A stretch of DNA of 64,000 bases from an uncultured Prevotella sp. (GTDB lineage: Bacteria; Bacteroidota; Bacteroidia; Bacteroidales; Bacteroidaceae), in NCBI GenBank assembly GCA_945873145.1, contig CAMCBZ010000001.1, positions 124,001 through 188,000 on the forward strand. Direction: 5' to 3'. This document shows positions 44,678 to 53,708 of this stretch, piece by piece. A model generated the notes under the pieces. The model was not told the DNA's origin and searched no databases. It saw only the letters and a list, made by a program, of their open reading frames with translations. The translations under genes and the position numbers were made by a program. Each line of letters opens with the position of its first letter. Positions within the stretch are counted from its first letter, which is position 1.

Positions 44678-46099
44678 TTAGTAGGCGTGTTCGTCGTGGA
44701 CGAAGAAGGAGCGGACGGTCATGGCCATGATCTTCAAGTCCAGCCCTATGTTCCAGTGCTCCATATACCAGATGTCTCGCTGAATGCGCTCCTCCATCTG
44801 CCAGAGCTCTTTTGTCTCACCACGGCATCCGGTGACCTGTGCCCATCCGGTGATGCCGGGCTTGCAGAAGTGACGCACCATGTACTTGTCGATCAGCTTG
44901 CCATACATCTCGGTATGGGCGAGCATGTGCGGACGCGGCCCCACGAGGCTCATGTTGCCAATGAGCACATTGAAGAACTGCGGCAGCTCGTCGATGTTGT
45001 ATTTCCGAATAAAGTTGCCGAAGGGGAACTTGCGGGGATCGTTCTCGGTGGCCTGTTTGCTGTCGGCATCCTTGTTGACGTGCATCGAGCGGAACTTATA
45101 GCACCAGAACGTTTTGCCGTTGAGCCCCGTGCGCTGCTGCTTGAAGAAGATGGGTCCAGGGCTCTGTATCTTGATGATCGTACCGACAATCAGGGTCAGC
45201 GGGACAATGAACACACAGGCGATCAGACTCACAACAATGTCGAACGCACGCTTGATGAAACGGTTGTGGGGCAGTATGAGAGCACTGCGGTGGTTGGTGA
45301 AGAAGATGTGCTCACCCATGCGGATCGGGCGGAGTCGTACTTTGGAATTGACGAATGTACGCGGCACGTAGTAGAAATAAGCCACATTCTTGTCGCAGGA
45401 GCGCATGACGCGTTCAACCTCTGCGCCCATCTCGTGCGGCAGGCTGCAAAACACGATGTCGACACCCGACTGAGTCAGTGGTGAACGGTCATTCTCGTTC
45501 ATCATCTTGTTCATTTGAGCCAGCGTGCCCAGATAGTGCATCGTTCCCGGACAATCGGTAATTGCTGTGTCGCTGTAGTAGCCCAGTGGGCGATAGCCCA
45601 GCTCTGGATTGTTCATCATCTCGTTGTGCAGTTCTACCAGTGCCGGATCGTCGCCGACAAAGAGCACGCGGCGTACGTTGTAGCCGTGACTGCGCAGGTG
45701 GTTCAGCACGGCACGCTCGCCGATGCGTGAAAGCATCAGCAGCAGGTAGGCGCTGAAGAAAAAGATGATGGAAAAGAGGGTGGGGACATCATTGAAGATA
45801 AGCTTCATCAGCACGGCAAAGATGGCTGTGAAAGTCAGTGTCAGGCGGAAAACGTTGAGGGACACGTCGACCAGACGCAGCAGTCGGAAGTGGATGATGC
45901 TGTGGAAAAAGACTTCGCTGATCAATACCGACACATTCATGAGTACAACCACTATGCGGGTGTAGGTATGAAAATAGGCCGGTATGTCGTTGCCCATGTC
46001 TAAAAAAAGCAGCCAGGCCACTAAGTTGACAATGATAAAGTCACAGAGTGTAATGGTTGCTAAAAGCGTCCTGCGTCTGTCAATGTTGATGTTGCTCAC
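44678..46099 (-). CDS. undecaprenyl-phosphate sugar phosphotransferase (WcaJ/WbaP type)
   Basis: Initiating enzyme of surface-polysaccharide synthesis; transfers a hexose-1-phosphate to undecaprenyl phosphate. Four to five N-terminal membrane helices (about 10-125) and a CoA-binding-like Rossmann segment (VRRVLFVGDDPALVELH) precede a further helix near 290. The catalytic bacterial sugar-transferase domain has FFKQQRTGLNGKTFWCYKFRSMHVN near 322-346 and ITGWAQVTGCRGET near 430. The length of 473 residues is standard. No further polysaccharide cluster accompanies it here; the flippase gene is 1.4 kb away on the other strand. Confidence 0.92.
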   Translation of the reverse strand: MSNINIDRRRTLLATITLCDFIIVNLVAWLLFLDMGNDIPAYFHTYTRIVVVLMNVSVLISEVFFHSIIHFRLLRLVDVSLNVFRLTLTFTAIFAVLMKLIFNDVPTLFSIIFFFSAYLLLMLSRIGERAVLNHLRSHGYNVRRVLFVGDDPALVELHNEMMNNPELGYRPLGYYSDTAITDCPGTMHYLGTLAQMNKMMNENDRSPLTQSGVDIVFCSLPHEMGAEVERVMRSCDKNVAYFYYVPRTFVNSKVRLRPIRMGEHIFFTNHRSALILPHNRFIKRAFDIVVSLIACVFIVPLTLIVGTIIKIQSPGPIFFKQQRTGLNGKTFWCYKFRSMHVNKDADSKQATENDPRKFPFGNFIRKYNIDELPQFFNVLIGNMSLVGPRPHMLAHTEMYGKLIDKYMVRHFCKPGITGWAQVTGCRGETKELWQMEERIQRDIWYMEHWNIGLDLKIMAMTVRSFFVHDEHAY

Positions 46100-46250
46100 A
46101 AGAAAAATGTTCGTTAAATGTTTATATTCCTCTCCAAAAGGGATACCAAAATCCGTTTATAAGTATGGTGTTCTCTTTGGCAAAATTACAACTTTATTTT
46201 AGATTAGACAAATAATAATAGCTAAAAAAGGCCATGTAGCTTTTTTTTAT

Positions 46251-46258
46251 TAACTTTG
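46251..46258 (+). promoter_or_regulatory. -7 element (TAACTTTG) of the SpmA/B-like gene
   Basis: TAACTTTG about 30 bases upstream of the ATG at 46289. It supports that ATG over the TTG-like start within the promoter. No clear -33 element. Confidence 0.45.
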
Positions 46259-46288
46259 CAAATCAAAAGGAACATAGTAAGACATAGC

Positions 46289-47515
46289 ATGGTACTCAAT
46301 TATATTTGGATTGGATTTTTTGTCGTTGCCTTTGTTTTTGGCGGCGTACAATTGCTTATGGGTGATACCACAATCTTTCAGAAGATGGTGGACTCCACGT
46401 TCGACACGTCTAAGACAGCCTTCGAGACCTCGTTGGGACTGACAGGCGTGCTGGCCTTATGGTTGGGAATCATGAAGATAGGCGAGAAGGCTGGGGCCGT
46501 CAACGCGCTGGCACGGCTGCTCAGTCCGGTGTTTACCAAGCTCTTTCCCGACATTCCCAAGAACCATCCTGTGATGGGGTCTATCTTCATGAACATCGCT
46601 GCCAACATGCTTGGTCTCGACAATGCCGCCACGCCGACGGGCTTGAAAGCCATGGCCGGCATGCAGGAGCTGAACACCAGGAAGGACACGGCCACCAACC
46701 CGATGATCATGTTTCTGGTGCTCAACACGTCGGGACTGACCATCATCCCAACGACGATTCTCGCTTTCCGCGCCAGTTATGGTGCCGCACAGCCCACCGA
46801 TGTGTTCATCCCCATCCTTTTGGCGACGAGCGTGGCCACGTTGGCGGGTATCATCATCACGGCGATGTGGCAGCGCATCAACCTCCTGCAACCAGTACTG
46901 TTAGCGACCTTGAGCGGACTCATCGCCTTTGTCGCTTTGGTCATCTGGGGCTTCGGACAGATGGACAAGGACACGATGGGCACAGTGACAGCCGTGGCCG
47001 GAAACCTGATACTGATGACGGTGATTGTGCTGTTTATCCTTGCGGGTGTGAGAAAGCGCATCAATGTCTATGATGCCTTTATCGAGGGAGCCAAAGAGGG
47101 CTTCCAGACTGCCGTGCGCATCATCCCTTATCTTGTCGCCATCCTGGTGGCAGTGGGCGTGTTCCGCGCCTCGGGCGCGATGGACATGCTCATCGATGGC
47201 ATTGCCTGGGTGGTGAAGCAGTGCGGACTGAACACCGACTTCGTGGGTGCATTGCCCACTGCTTTTATGAAGCCGCTATCGGGCAGTGGCGCCCGCGGAC
47301 TGATGTTGGAGGCGATGAAGAACTATGGTCCCGACTCGTTTGTGGGTCGTCTGAGCTGTATCTTCCAAGGTTCCACGGATACCACCTTCTATATCCTTGC
47401 CGTCTACTTCGGCTCTGTAAATATCAAGTACACACGTCACGCTGTGGCTTGCGGCCTGTTGGCTGATCTTGCAGGCGTCATTGCAGCCATAGCAATTGCA
47501 TACATATTTTTTTAA
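46289..47515 (+). CDS. nucleoside-recognition (Gate) domain membrane protein, SpmA-SpmB-like fusion
   Basis: A 408-residue inner-membrane protein with about ten hydrophobic segments and two Gate domains. The first (about 40-200) contains LGLTGVLALWLGIMKIGEKAG and MNIAANMLGLDNAATPTGLKAM. The second (about 265-400) contains GAKEGFQTAVRIIPYLVAILVAVG and MKPLSGSGARGLMLEAM. In Bacillus these halves are the separate spore maturation proteins SpmA and SpmB; fused forms are widespread in non-sporulating bacteria, with unknown substrates. The ATG at 46289 is used because the promoter -7 lies at the alternative start. The flippase gene follows 5 bases after its stop. Confidence 0.85.
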   Translation: MVLNYIWIGFFVVAFVFGGVQLLMGDTTIFQKMVDSTFDTSKTAFETSLGLTGVLALWLGIMKIGEKAGAVNALARLLSPVFTKLFPDIPKNHPVMGSIFMNIAANMLGLDNAATPTGLKAMAGMQELNTRKDTATNPMIMFLVLNTSGLTIIPTTILAFRASYGAAQPTDVFIPILLATSVATLAGIIITAMWQRINLLQPVLLATLSGLIAFVALVIWGFGQMDKDTMGTVTAVAGNLILMTVIVLFILAGVRKRINVYDAFIEGAKEGFQTAVRIIPYLVAILVAVGVFRASGAMDMLIDGIAWVVKQCGLNTDFVGALPTAFMKPLSGSGARGLMLEAMKNYGPDSFVGRLSCIFQGSTDTTFYILAVYFGSVNIKYTRHAVACGLLADLAGVIAAIAIAYIFF

Positions 47516-47520
47516 AAGTA

Positions 47521-49014
47521 ATGGCAAATCTCAAATCTTTAGCAAAAGACACGGCCATCTACGGCCTGAGCAGTATTGCAGCCCGTTTCATCGGCTATCT
47601 GCTTGTACCTATTGAGACGGCGAAGTTCAACGCTGCCGGAGGACAGTATGGCATCATCACCAATATCTATGCCTACATTGCCCTGCTCATCATCATCCTG
47701 ACCTACGGTATGGAGACCACCTTCTTCCGGTTTATGAACCGTCCGGGCGAGGATCCGAAAAAGGTCTATCCTACCACGCTCCACACTGTAGGCTTCACCT
47801 CACTGCTCTTCGTGGTGCTGCTGGCGCTGTTCATCCATCCCGTAGCCAGCGCCATCGGCTATCCCGATCATCCCGAATATCTGATGATCATGGGCGTGTG
47901 CGTGGCCATCGACGCCTTCACGGCGATTCCCTTTGCCTATCTGCGTTATGCTCATAGACCTATCAAGTTCGCATTGCTGAAGATGGTAAGTATTGCCGTG
48001 AACATCGTGGGCGTGTCGCTCTATCTCATTGTGCTGCCCGCCATGCACGTCAATCTCTTCGGCATCTACGACGCCAACTTCGACTTGGAAGTGGTGTGGG
48101 TGTTCTGGATAGAGCTCTCCGGTTCCGTGCTCACGTTGCTCTTGCTGGGCAAGGAACTCAAGGCGATGGGCAATCCTTTCGACAAGGCAACCTGCAAGCG
48201 CATGCTTCGCTACACCTGGCCGCTGCTCGTCATGGGACTGGCCGGACAGCTCAACCAGTGTGCCTCACAGATCATCTTCCCCTATGTTTTCGATGGCAAC
48301 GCCCATGACGCGCGTGTTCAGCTCGGTATCTATGGCGCCTGCATCAAGATAGCCACCATCATGGTGATGATCACCCAGGCCTTCCGCTATGCTTACGAGC
48401 CGTTTGTCTTCGGACAGTCCAAAGAGAAAAACAACAAGGAGACCTACGCCCGCGTGATGAAGTTCTACATCATCTTCACCCTTCTCGCCTTCCTCTGCGT
48501 GGTGGCCTACATGGACATCATCCGCTACATCATCGGTCGCAGCTACTGGGAGGGCTTGGAGATTGTGCCGATCGTGATGGCCGCTGAGATCATGTTTGGC
48601 GTGTTCTTCAACCTCAGCTTCTGGTATAAGCTCATCGACAAGACCATTTGGGGAGCCTGGTTCTCAGGTATCGGCGCGGTCGTATTGATCGCTTTCGACA
48701 TCATCTTCATCCCGCGTTTCAGCTACTGGGCTTGCGCGTGGGCCGGCTTTGCGTCGTATGCGGTGAGCATGGTGCTGAGCTATTTCTTCGGTCAGAAATA
48801 CTATCCGATCGCCTATCCGCTGAAGTCTATCTCCACCTACACACTGCTTGCCGTAGTGCTCTTTGTGGGTATGACGGCTTCCAACCGCTATCTGCCGATG
48901 CTGCCGGCCTTGCTTGTCAACACGCTGTTGCTGATTGCGGACGTAGCTTTCATCGTGAAGAAAGACTTGCCGCTGAGTTCTCTGCCCGTCATCGGGAAGA
49001 AGTTCCGGAAATAA
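47521..49014 (+). CDS. polysaccharide flippase/oligosaccharide exporter (Wzx/MATE-like)
   Basis: A 497-residue membrane protein with about 12-14 helices that probably moves lipid-linked sugar units across the inner membrane. The opening MANLKSLAKDTAIYGLSSIAARFIGYLLVPIET is typical of the PST family in Bacteroidota. Repeated helical pairs run through the protein, ending ALLVNTLLLIADVAFIVKKDL and a short basic tail. It is translationally close to the upstream SpmA/B-like gene (5 bases). Two copies of the AT-rich motif follow its stop. Confidence 0.85.
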   Translation: MANLKSLAKDTAIYGLSSIAARFIGYLLVPIETAKFNAAGGQYGIITNIYAYIALLIIILTYGMETTFFRFMNRPGEDPKKVYPTTLHTVGFTSLLFVVLLALFIHPVASAIGYPDHPEYLMIMGVCVAIDAFTAIPFAYLRYAHRPIKFALLKMVSIAVNIVGVSLYLIVLPAMHVNLFGIYDANFDLEVVWVFWIELSGSVLTLLLLGKELKAMGNPFDKATCKRMLRYTWPLLVMGLAGQLNQCASQIIFPYVFDGNAHDARVQLGIYGACIKIATIMVMITQAFRYAYEPFVFGQSKEKNNKETYARVMKFYIIFTLLAFLCVVAYMDIIRYIIGRSYWEGLEIVPIVMAAEIMFGVFFNLSFWYKLIDKTIWGAWFSGIGAVVLIAFDIIFIPRFSYWACAWAGFASYAVSMVLSYFFGQKYYPIAYPLKSISTYTLLAVVLFVGMTASNRYLPMLPALLVNTLLLIADVAFIVKKDLPLSSLPVIGKKFRK

Positions 49015-49028
49015 CGGCCAAAAACTCC

Positions 49029-49090
49029 TATATATAATAAGGTGTAAGCGCGGACGAATCGTACAGTCGCTTATATATAATAAGGTGTAG
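49029..49090 (+). repeat. two direct copies of the TATATATAATAAGGTGTA motif
   Basis: TATATATAATAAGGTGTAAG (49029-49048) and TATATATAATAAGGTGTAG (49072-49090), 43 bases apart, in the short gap between flippase and SDR genes. The second copy ends 3 bases before the SDR ATG. Confidence 0.8.
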
Positions 49091-49093
49091 GCA

Positions 49094-49861
49094 ATGACAA
49101 ACCGCAAAGAGACAACAGAAGTAAAGTACGGTCCTGCCGCTGTGATCATGGGCGCCTCGTCGGGCATTGGCCTTGAGGTGGCCCGGTTGTTGCTCCGTCG
49201 TGGCTGGCGTTTGGGGCTGGCCGCACGGCGCACCGATCCTTTGGCAGCGTTGAGCCGGGAATATCCCGGTCAGGTGAAATACGCCTCCATCGACATCACG
49301 GAGGCCGGAAGCGAAGCACTATTGAGCCGTTTGATCGATGAAATGGGAGAAATCAGCCTCTATCTTCACGTCTCCGGCGTGGGGTGGCAAAACATGGCAC
49401 TCGATGCCGACAAAGAGTTGACGACGGTGCAGACAAATGCTTTGGGCTTTGCACGTATGGTCGGTGAGGCTTATCGCTACTTCGTTGCTCGTGGTGAGGG
49501 ACACATTGCCGTGGTGTCATCGATCGCCGGTACCAAGGGCTTGGGGGCGGCTCCGGCCTATAGTGCTACCAAGGCCTTTGACGCAAGCTACATCGAGGCA
49601 CTGGAGCAGCAAGCCCACATGCGAGGCAAAAACGTCCATTTCACCGACATCCGTCCGGGCTTTGTTCGTACTGCTCTGCTTGGCGACGGCCGCCGCTATC
49701 CCTTGTTGATGAGTCCGGAGGCCGTGGCGCGTGCCATCGTCAAGGCCATCCTTCACCATCGTCATGTCGTGGTCATCGACTGGCGTTACCGTTTGCTCAC
49801 TGCTCTCTGGCGTTGCGTGCCCCGTTGGATATGGCGAAGAATGAAAGTCAGCAATGGGTGA
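49094..49861 (+). CDS. short-chain dehydrogenase/reductase
   Basis: A 255-residue Rossmann-fold oxidoreductase. The cofactor motif MGASSGIGLEVARLLLRRG is at about residues 18-36, with R and AARRTD after strand 2 suggesting NADP. The catalytic Ser lies in VVSSIAGTKG; Tyr and Lys are in APAYSATKAFDASY (YSATK). The C-terminal DIRPGFVRTALLG is typical. The substrate is unknown; similar proteins act on acyl or sugar substrates. It is probably co-transcribed with the flippase. Confidence 0.88.
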   Translation: MTNRKETTEVKYGPAAVIMGASSGIGLEVARLLLRRGWRLGLAARRTDPLAALSREYPGQVKYASIDITEAGSEALLSRLIDEMGEISLYLHVSGVGWQNMALDADKELTTVQTNALGFARMVGEAYRYFVARGEGHIAVVSSIAGTKGLGAAPAYSATKAFDASYIEALEQQAHMRGKNVHFTDIRPGFVRTALLGDGRRYPLLMSPEAVARAIVKAILHHRHVVVIDWRYRLLTALWRCVPRWIWRRMKVSNG

Positions 49862-49899
49862 GACGGATGCTTATTGAAGCAGGAGAAATGGCAGGTCTC

Positions 49900-50130
49900 T
49901 TATCTCAACTTCGTCCTGCTCAGCCCGTATGATTTGATACTACCTTTTATCAGCTTCTTCTTTAGTGTCTCGCGTCCCCATTTACCTTCTATAGATTTGC
50001 GCATATAGCATATAGCTTCATCTTCATCCTTGCTTTTGACCATGGCAATATGCTGCCCCCATGTCAAGAGTCCAAAGGGTACACAGATAGGGCGTATATT
50101 GTATGAGTCGTGATACAAGAGGTTTTTCAA
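49900..50130 (-). pseudogene. remnant of a DUF1016 (YhcG-like nuclease) N-terminal domain
   Basis: A 76-codon minus-strand frame that opens at TTG (50130) immediately after an in-frame TAG. It reads FGLLTWGQHIAMVKSKDEDEAICYMRKSIEGKWGRETLKKKLI, close to the DUF1016_N core (LSWSHY...LLKIxDxxERxFYxxxAIxxxWSVRELxRQI). The typical upstream part (RRNLxxMRxFY) and the PDDEXK nuclease domain are missing, so this is a fragment of about 50 recognisable residues. It is likely left from an old insertion or deletion; a small intact protein is less likely. Confidence 0.45.
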
Positions 50131-50198
50131 AGGAGGCTAAACGTGATAATAAACCCTAAAAGAAACCAAGAAATGACGGCTAAGTGCTGCTTTTTTCG

Positions 50199-50206
50199 TA
50201 ACTTTG
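50199..50206 (+). promoter_or_regulatory. -7 element (TAACTTTG) of the DEAD-box helicase gene
   Basis: TAACTTTG at 50199-50206 implies a transcript from about 50213, giving a leader of about 95 bases before the helicase start. No clear -33. Confidence 0.5.
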
Positions 50207-50222
50207 CACCGTTTTTACACGA

Positions 50223-50270
50223 ATGGAGGAAGAGCGCCCGATAATTTTCAATGGCTGGGAGGGCGATTGA
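50223..50270 (+). CDS. putative 15-residue leader peptide upstream of the DEAD-box helicase
   Basis: ATG at 50223 reads MEEERPIIFNGWEGD and stops at TGA (50268-50270), about 10 bases after the inferred transcript start and out of frame with the helicase. An 11-bp inverted repeat has one arm inside it (50243-50253, AATTTTCAATG) and the other (50283-50293, CATTGAAAATT) just before the helicase start. Translation of the peptide would melt this pairing. Coding is unproven. Confidence 0.35.
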   Translation: MEEERPIIFNGWEGD

Positions 50271-50307
50271 TTCCTCATGCGTCATTGAAAATTTAAAGGT
50301 TTAAAGA

Positions 50308-52203
50308 TTGAAGACATTTGAAGAATTGGGTGTCAGCGAAGAGATTCGCCGCGCCATCGAAGAGCTGGGCTTTGAGCAGCCCATGCCCGTACAGGAAGAA
50401 GTAATCCCTTATTTATTAGGTCACGGCAACGATGTCATTGCATTGGCACAGACAGGAACTGGAAAGACCGCCGCTTACGGCATCCCCGTGTTGCAGAAGA
50501 CCGACCCCACCAACAAAGCGACCCAGGCTCTCATCCTCAGCCCCACACGTGAGCTGTGCTTGCAGATTGCCGACGACCTCAACGCTTTTGCCAAGTATAT
50601 CGACGGCATGCACATCGTGCCCGTCTACGGCGGAGCGTCTATCGAGACCCAGATCCATGCCCTGCGCCACGGCGTGCAGATCATCGTGGCAACGCCCGGA
50701 CGTCTCATCGATTTGATGAAACGTGGCGTGGCTCAGCTCGACCAGGTCAACAACGTCGTGCTCGATGAGGCCGACGAGATGCTCAACATGGGCTTCTCGG
50801 AAAGCATCAACGAGATCTTTGAGGGCGTGCCCGCTGACCGCAACACCTTGCTTTTCTCAGCCACGATGAGCAAGGAGATTGAGGCCATCGCCAAGAACTA
50901 TCTCCACGACTACAAGGAGATCGTCGTCGGATCACGCAACGAAGGTGCCGAAAATGTCAACCACATCTATTATATGGTCAACGCGCGTGACAAGTATCTT
51001 GCGCTGAAACGTATCGTAGACTTCTACCCCCGCATCTACGCCATCATCTTCTGTCGTACGAAGATCGAGACGCAGGAGGTGGCTGACAAGCTCATCAAGG
51101 ACGGCTACAATGCCGAGGCGCTCCATGGCGACCTGAGTCAGCAACAGCGCGATCTGACCATGCAGAAGTTCCGTAACCACCTGACCCAGCTGCTCGTAGC
51201 CACTGATGTGGCTGCCCGCGGACTGGACGTTGACGACCTGACCCACGTGATCAACTATGGTCTGCCCGACGATGTGGAGAACTATACCCACCGCTCAGGC
51301 CGTACCGGACGTGCCGGAAAGAAGGGAACGAGCATCTCCATCATCCACTCGCGCGAGAAGTTCAAGGTGCGCAACATCGAGAAGATCATCGGCAAAGAGT
51401 TTGTCGACGGCACGCTGCCCACGCCAGAGGAGATTTGCAAAAAGCAACTCTTCAAGACTATGGACGACATTATGAAGGCTGATGTCGACGAGGAGCTCAT
51501 CGCACCGTACATGCCTGAGATCAACCGCCAGTTTGACTATGTCGACAAGGAGGACATCATCAAGAAGATGGTGAGCATCACCTTTGGCAAGTTCCTGGAC
51601 TACTACAAGAATGCCCCCGAGATTGTCAAGCCTACGACGAAGGGCCGTGACAAGTCGGAACAGGGCGACCGCAACGGACGTGGCGGCAAGGGCTCGCGCG
51701 ACCGCAAGCGCGGACCGCGTCAGGCAGAGGCAGGCTATCGCCGTCTGTTCATCAACTTGGGCAAGCAAGACGGCTTCTATCCCGGTGAGGTCATGCAGTT
51801 TATCAACAAGCATATCCACGGCCATCAGGAGGTGGGACATATCGACTTGTTGCAGAAGTTCAGCTATATCGAGGTACCTGAAGGCGATGCCCAGCGTGTG
51901 ATGCGCGCTTTGGACGGCACAGCCTACAAAGGCCGTGAGGTGCGCTGCAACGATGCCGACGAGAGTGGACACGGACGCTCGGCACGCGGCAGCCGTGGTG
52001 CCGCCGACAAAGGCGACAACAGCTATGGCAAGAGTGGACGTGGCAAAGGCCGCCAAAGCAGCAGAGCACACGACGATGACAGCCGTCGTGGACGTGACGA
52101 CTGGAAGCAGCTGATGGCCGACAGCCGCAATATCAAGTTGCGCGGCGAGGTTCCTGACTTCAGCGAAGAAGGCTGGGCACGCCGTCGGCCGAAGAAGAAA
52201 TAA
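50308..52203 (+). CDS. DEAD-box ATP-dependent RNA helicase (DeaD/CsdA-like)
   Basis: A 631-residue RNA helicase starting at TTG (50308, MKTFEELGV). Motifs in order: Q motif FEQPMPVQ (about 23), Walker A AQTGTGKTAAYG (about 49), PTRELCLQ, DEADEML (about 153), SATMSKEIE (about 190), and HRSGRTGRAGKKG (about 330). A C-terminal DbpA-type RNA-binding domain covers about 472-545 (YRRLFINLGKQDGFYPGEV to YKGREVRC). It is followed by a Gly/Arg/Ser-rich tail (550-600). Likely roles are ribosome assembly and RNA unwinding, especially in the cold. A structured leader with a possible 15-residue peptide precedes it. Confidence 0.93.
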   Translation: MKTFEELGVSEEIRRAIEELGFEQPMPVQEEVIPYLLGHGNDVIALAQTGTGKTAAYGIPVLQKTDPTNKATQALILSPTRELCLQIADDLNAFAKYIDGMHIVPVYGGASIETQIHALRHGVQIIVATPGRLIDLMKRGVAQLDQVNNVVLDEADEMLNMGFSESINEIFEGVPADRNTLLFSATMSKEIEAIAKNYLHDYKEIVVGSRNEGAENVNHIYYMVNARDKYLALKRIVDFYPRIYAIIFCRTKIETQEVADKLIKDGYNAEALHGDLSQQQRDLTMQKFRNHLTQLLVATDVAARGLDVDDLTHVINYGLPDDVENYTHRSGRTGRAGKKGTSISIIHSREKFKVRNIEKIIGKEFVDGTLPTPEEICKKQLFKTMDDIMKADVDEELIAPYMPEINRQFDYVDKEDIIKKMVSITFGKFLDYYKNAPEIVKPTTKGRDKSEQGDRNGRGGKGSRDRKRGPRQAEAGYRRLFINLGKQDGFYPGEVMQFINKHIHGHQEVGHIDLLQKFSYIEVPEGDAQRVMRALDGTAYKGREVRCNDADESGHGRSARGSRGAADKGDNSYGKSGRGKGRQSSRAHDDDSRRGRDDWKQLMADSRNIKLRGEVPDFSEEGWARRRPKKK

Positions 52204-52315
52204 GGCTTTTTTAACGGGCTGGAGGTAACCCTTTTGCCCGTTATTGCGTCTTTATAAAGTAAATCGTTACTTTTAGATCATTAAGAAGCGTATTATTCAC
52301 AACTTGAAAATAAAT

Positions 52316-53470
52316 ATGATGAAAAGCATTTTGTGCAGCCTGGCCTTGATGGCCATGGCCTGCGTGCCCGCTATGGCACAGAAGAAAACCGCAAGTGATG
52401 CCGTTCACTTCAAAGGCGACGTCAAGGGAGTCAAGGACACACTGTTGGTGATCGTGCCACAGAGTGACCATAAGGCTAAGACCGACACGGTGCTGGTAAA
52501 GAATGGTAAGTTCGACTTCACGGTTCATGTGAGTGAGCCGACCGACATCCGTGCCTATACCCCCGGCAGTATGCGTGGTACAGAGCGCGTCGGTTTCCAG
52601 GTGATCGCCGTTCCGGGCGAGAGTGCTGTGATGAGTGGCGACCTGACATCCAACTATTATCTCACCGGTTCTAAGTTCTATCAGCAGTTCAACCAGGTGG
52701 ACCGTATGATGGAGGCAGCCCAGAAGCCTATGCAGCAGTTGGTCGACAGCCTTCAGAACCGCATGAAAGCCGGCGAGAGCCAGGAATCCGTCATGAAGGT
52801 CTACCAGGAAAAGGGTGGAAAGCTGCGCCAGGAGCTGCGCGACAAGATGATGAACTTCATCAAGCAGCATCCCGACGATGAGGCTTGTGCCTATCTGATT
52901 CCGCAGATGGACGACCTGGAGACGATGAAAGAAGCCGTGAAACTCCTTTCGCCTGCCGTGCGCGACGGTCGCATGAAGAACTATTACACCCGCGTTATCA
53001 GCAGCATGGAAGCTGAGGAAAAGGCCGAGGCAGAGGCTGCTAAGAAACAGGCAGCAGGCATCACTGCTCCCGATTTCACTCTCAACGACATCAACGGCAA
53101 GCCGCTGAGTCTCTCCAGTCTGCGTGGTCAATATGTGATCCTCGACTTCTGGGGCTCTTGGTGCATTTGGTGCATCAAGGGATTCCCCGAGATGAAGGAG
53201 TACTACAATAAGTATAAGGGCAAGTTCCAGATCCTCGGTGTCGACTGCAATGACACGCAGGAAAAGTGGAAGGCTGCCGTGCAGAAGCATGAGCTGCCTT
53301 GGCTCCACGTCTATTGCCCACGCGACAACCGCCAGCTCCTGGACGCTTACGGCATTCAGGGCTTCCCCACAAAGATCCTCATTGATCCGCAGGGCAAGAT
53401 TGTCAAGACCGTAGTCGGCGAGGATCCCGCCTTCTATACCTTGCTCGATGAGACCTTCAGCAAGAAGTAA
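52316..53470 (+). CDS. TlpA-like thioredoxin-fold protein with DUF4369 domain, exported
   Basis: A 384-residue secreted thiol-disulfide protein. The signal peptide MMKSILCSLALMAMACVPAMA ends before Q. The ATG pair at 52316/52319 is preferred over the upstream TTG. A DUF4369 beta-sandwich spans about 30-125 and a helical linker about 130-240. An AhpC/TSA-type thioredoxin domain (about 243-384) has the redox motif WCIWC in DFWGSWCIWCIKGFPEM. Likely reduces or isomerises periplasmic disulfides. The next gene is a related lipoprotein without the cysteines; a strong terminator separates them. Confidence 0.87.
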   Translation: MMKSILCSLALMAMACVPAMAQKKTASDAVHFKGDVKGVKDTLLVIVPQSDHKAKTDTVLVKNGKFDFTVHVSEPTDIRAYTPGSMRGTERVGFQVIAVPGESAVMSGDLTSNYYLTGSKFYQQFNQVDRMMEAAQKPMQQLVDSLQNRMKAGESQESVMKVYQEKGGKLRQELRDKMMNFIKQHPDDEACAYLIPQMDDLETMKEAVKLLSPAVRDGRMKNYYTRVISSMEAEEKAEAEAAKKQAAGITAPDFTLNDINGKPLSLSSLRGQYVILDFWGSWCIWCIKGFPEMKEYYNKYKGKFQILGVDCNDTQEKWKAAVQKHELPWLHVYCPRDNRQLLDAYGIQGFPTKILIDPQGKIVKTVVGEDPAFYTLLDETFSKK

Positions 53471-53515
53471 TGAGATTCTCGATACAAATTAATTGATGAC
53501 CTCTGTCATCACTCG

Positions 53516-53560
53516 GAAGCCGCCGGAGAAGGAGATTCTCCGGCGGCTTCTTCGCTTTTC
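53516..53560 (+). terminator. terminator after the TlpA-like gene
   Basis: GAAGCCGCCGGAGAA (53516-53530) pairs perfectly with TTCTCCGGCGGCTTC (53536-53550) around a 5-base loop, followed by TTCGCTTTTCTT. Confidence 0.8.
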
Positions 53561-53708
53561 TTGAGCGCGGCAAGGCTTTCTGTAGACGGCAGTATTGTTT
53601 TCATTGTGCTGCATATTGCCATTTTCTTCCGTAAATAGACGTGAAATACAAAAAAAATATGTAAGTTTGCAAGTTGAAAACCAAGCTAACACGTTATCGC
53701 ATTATACA

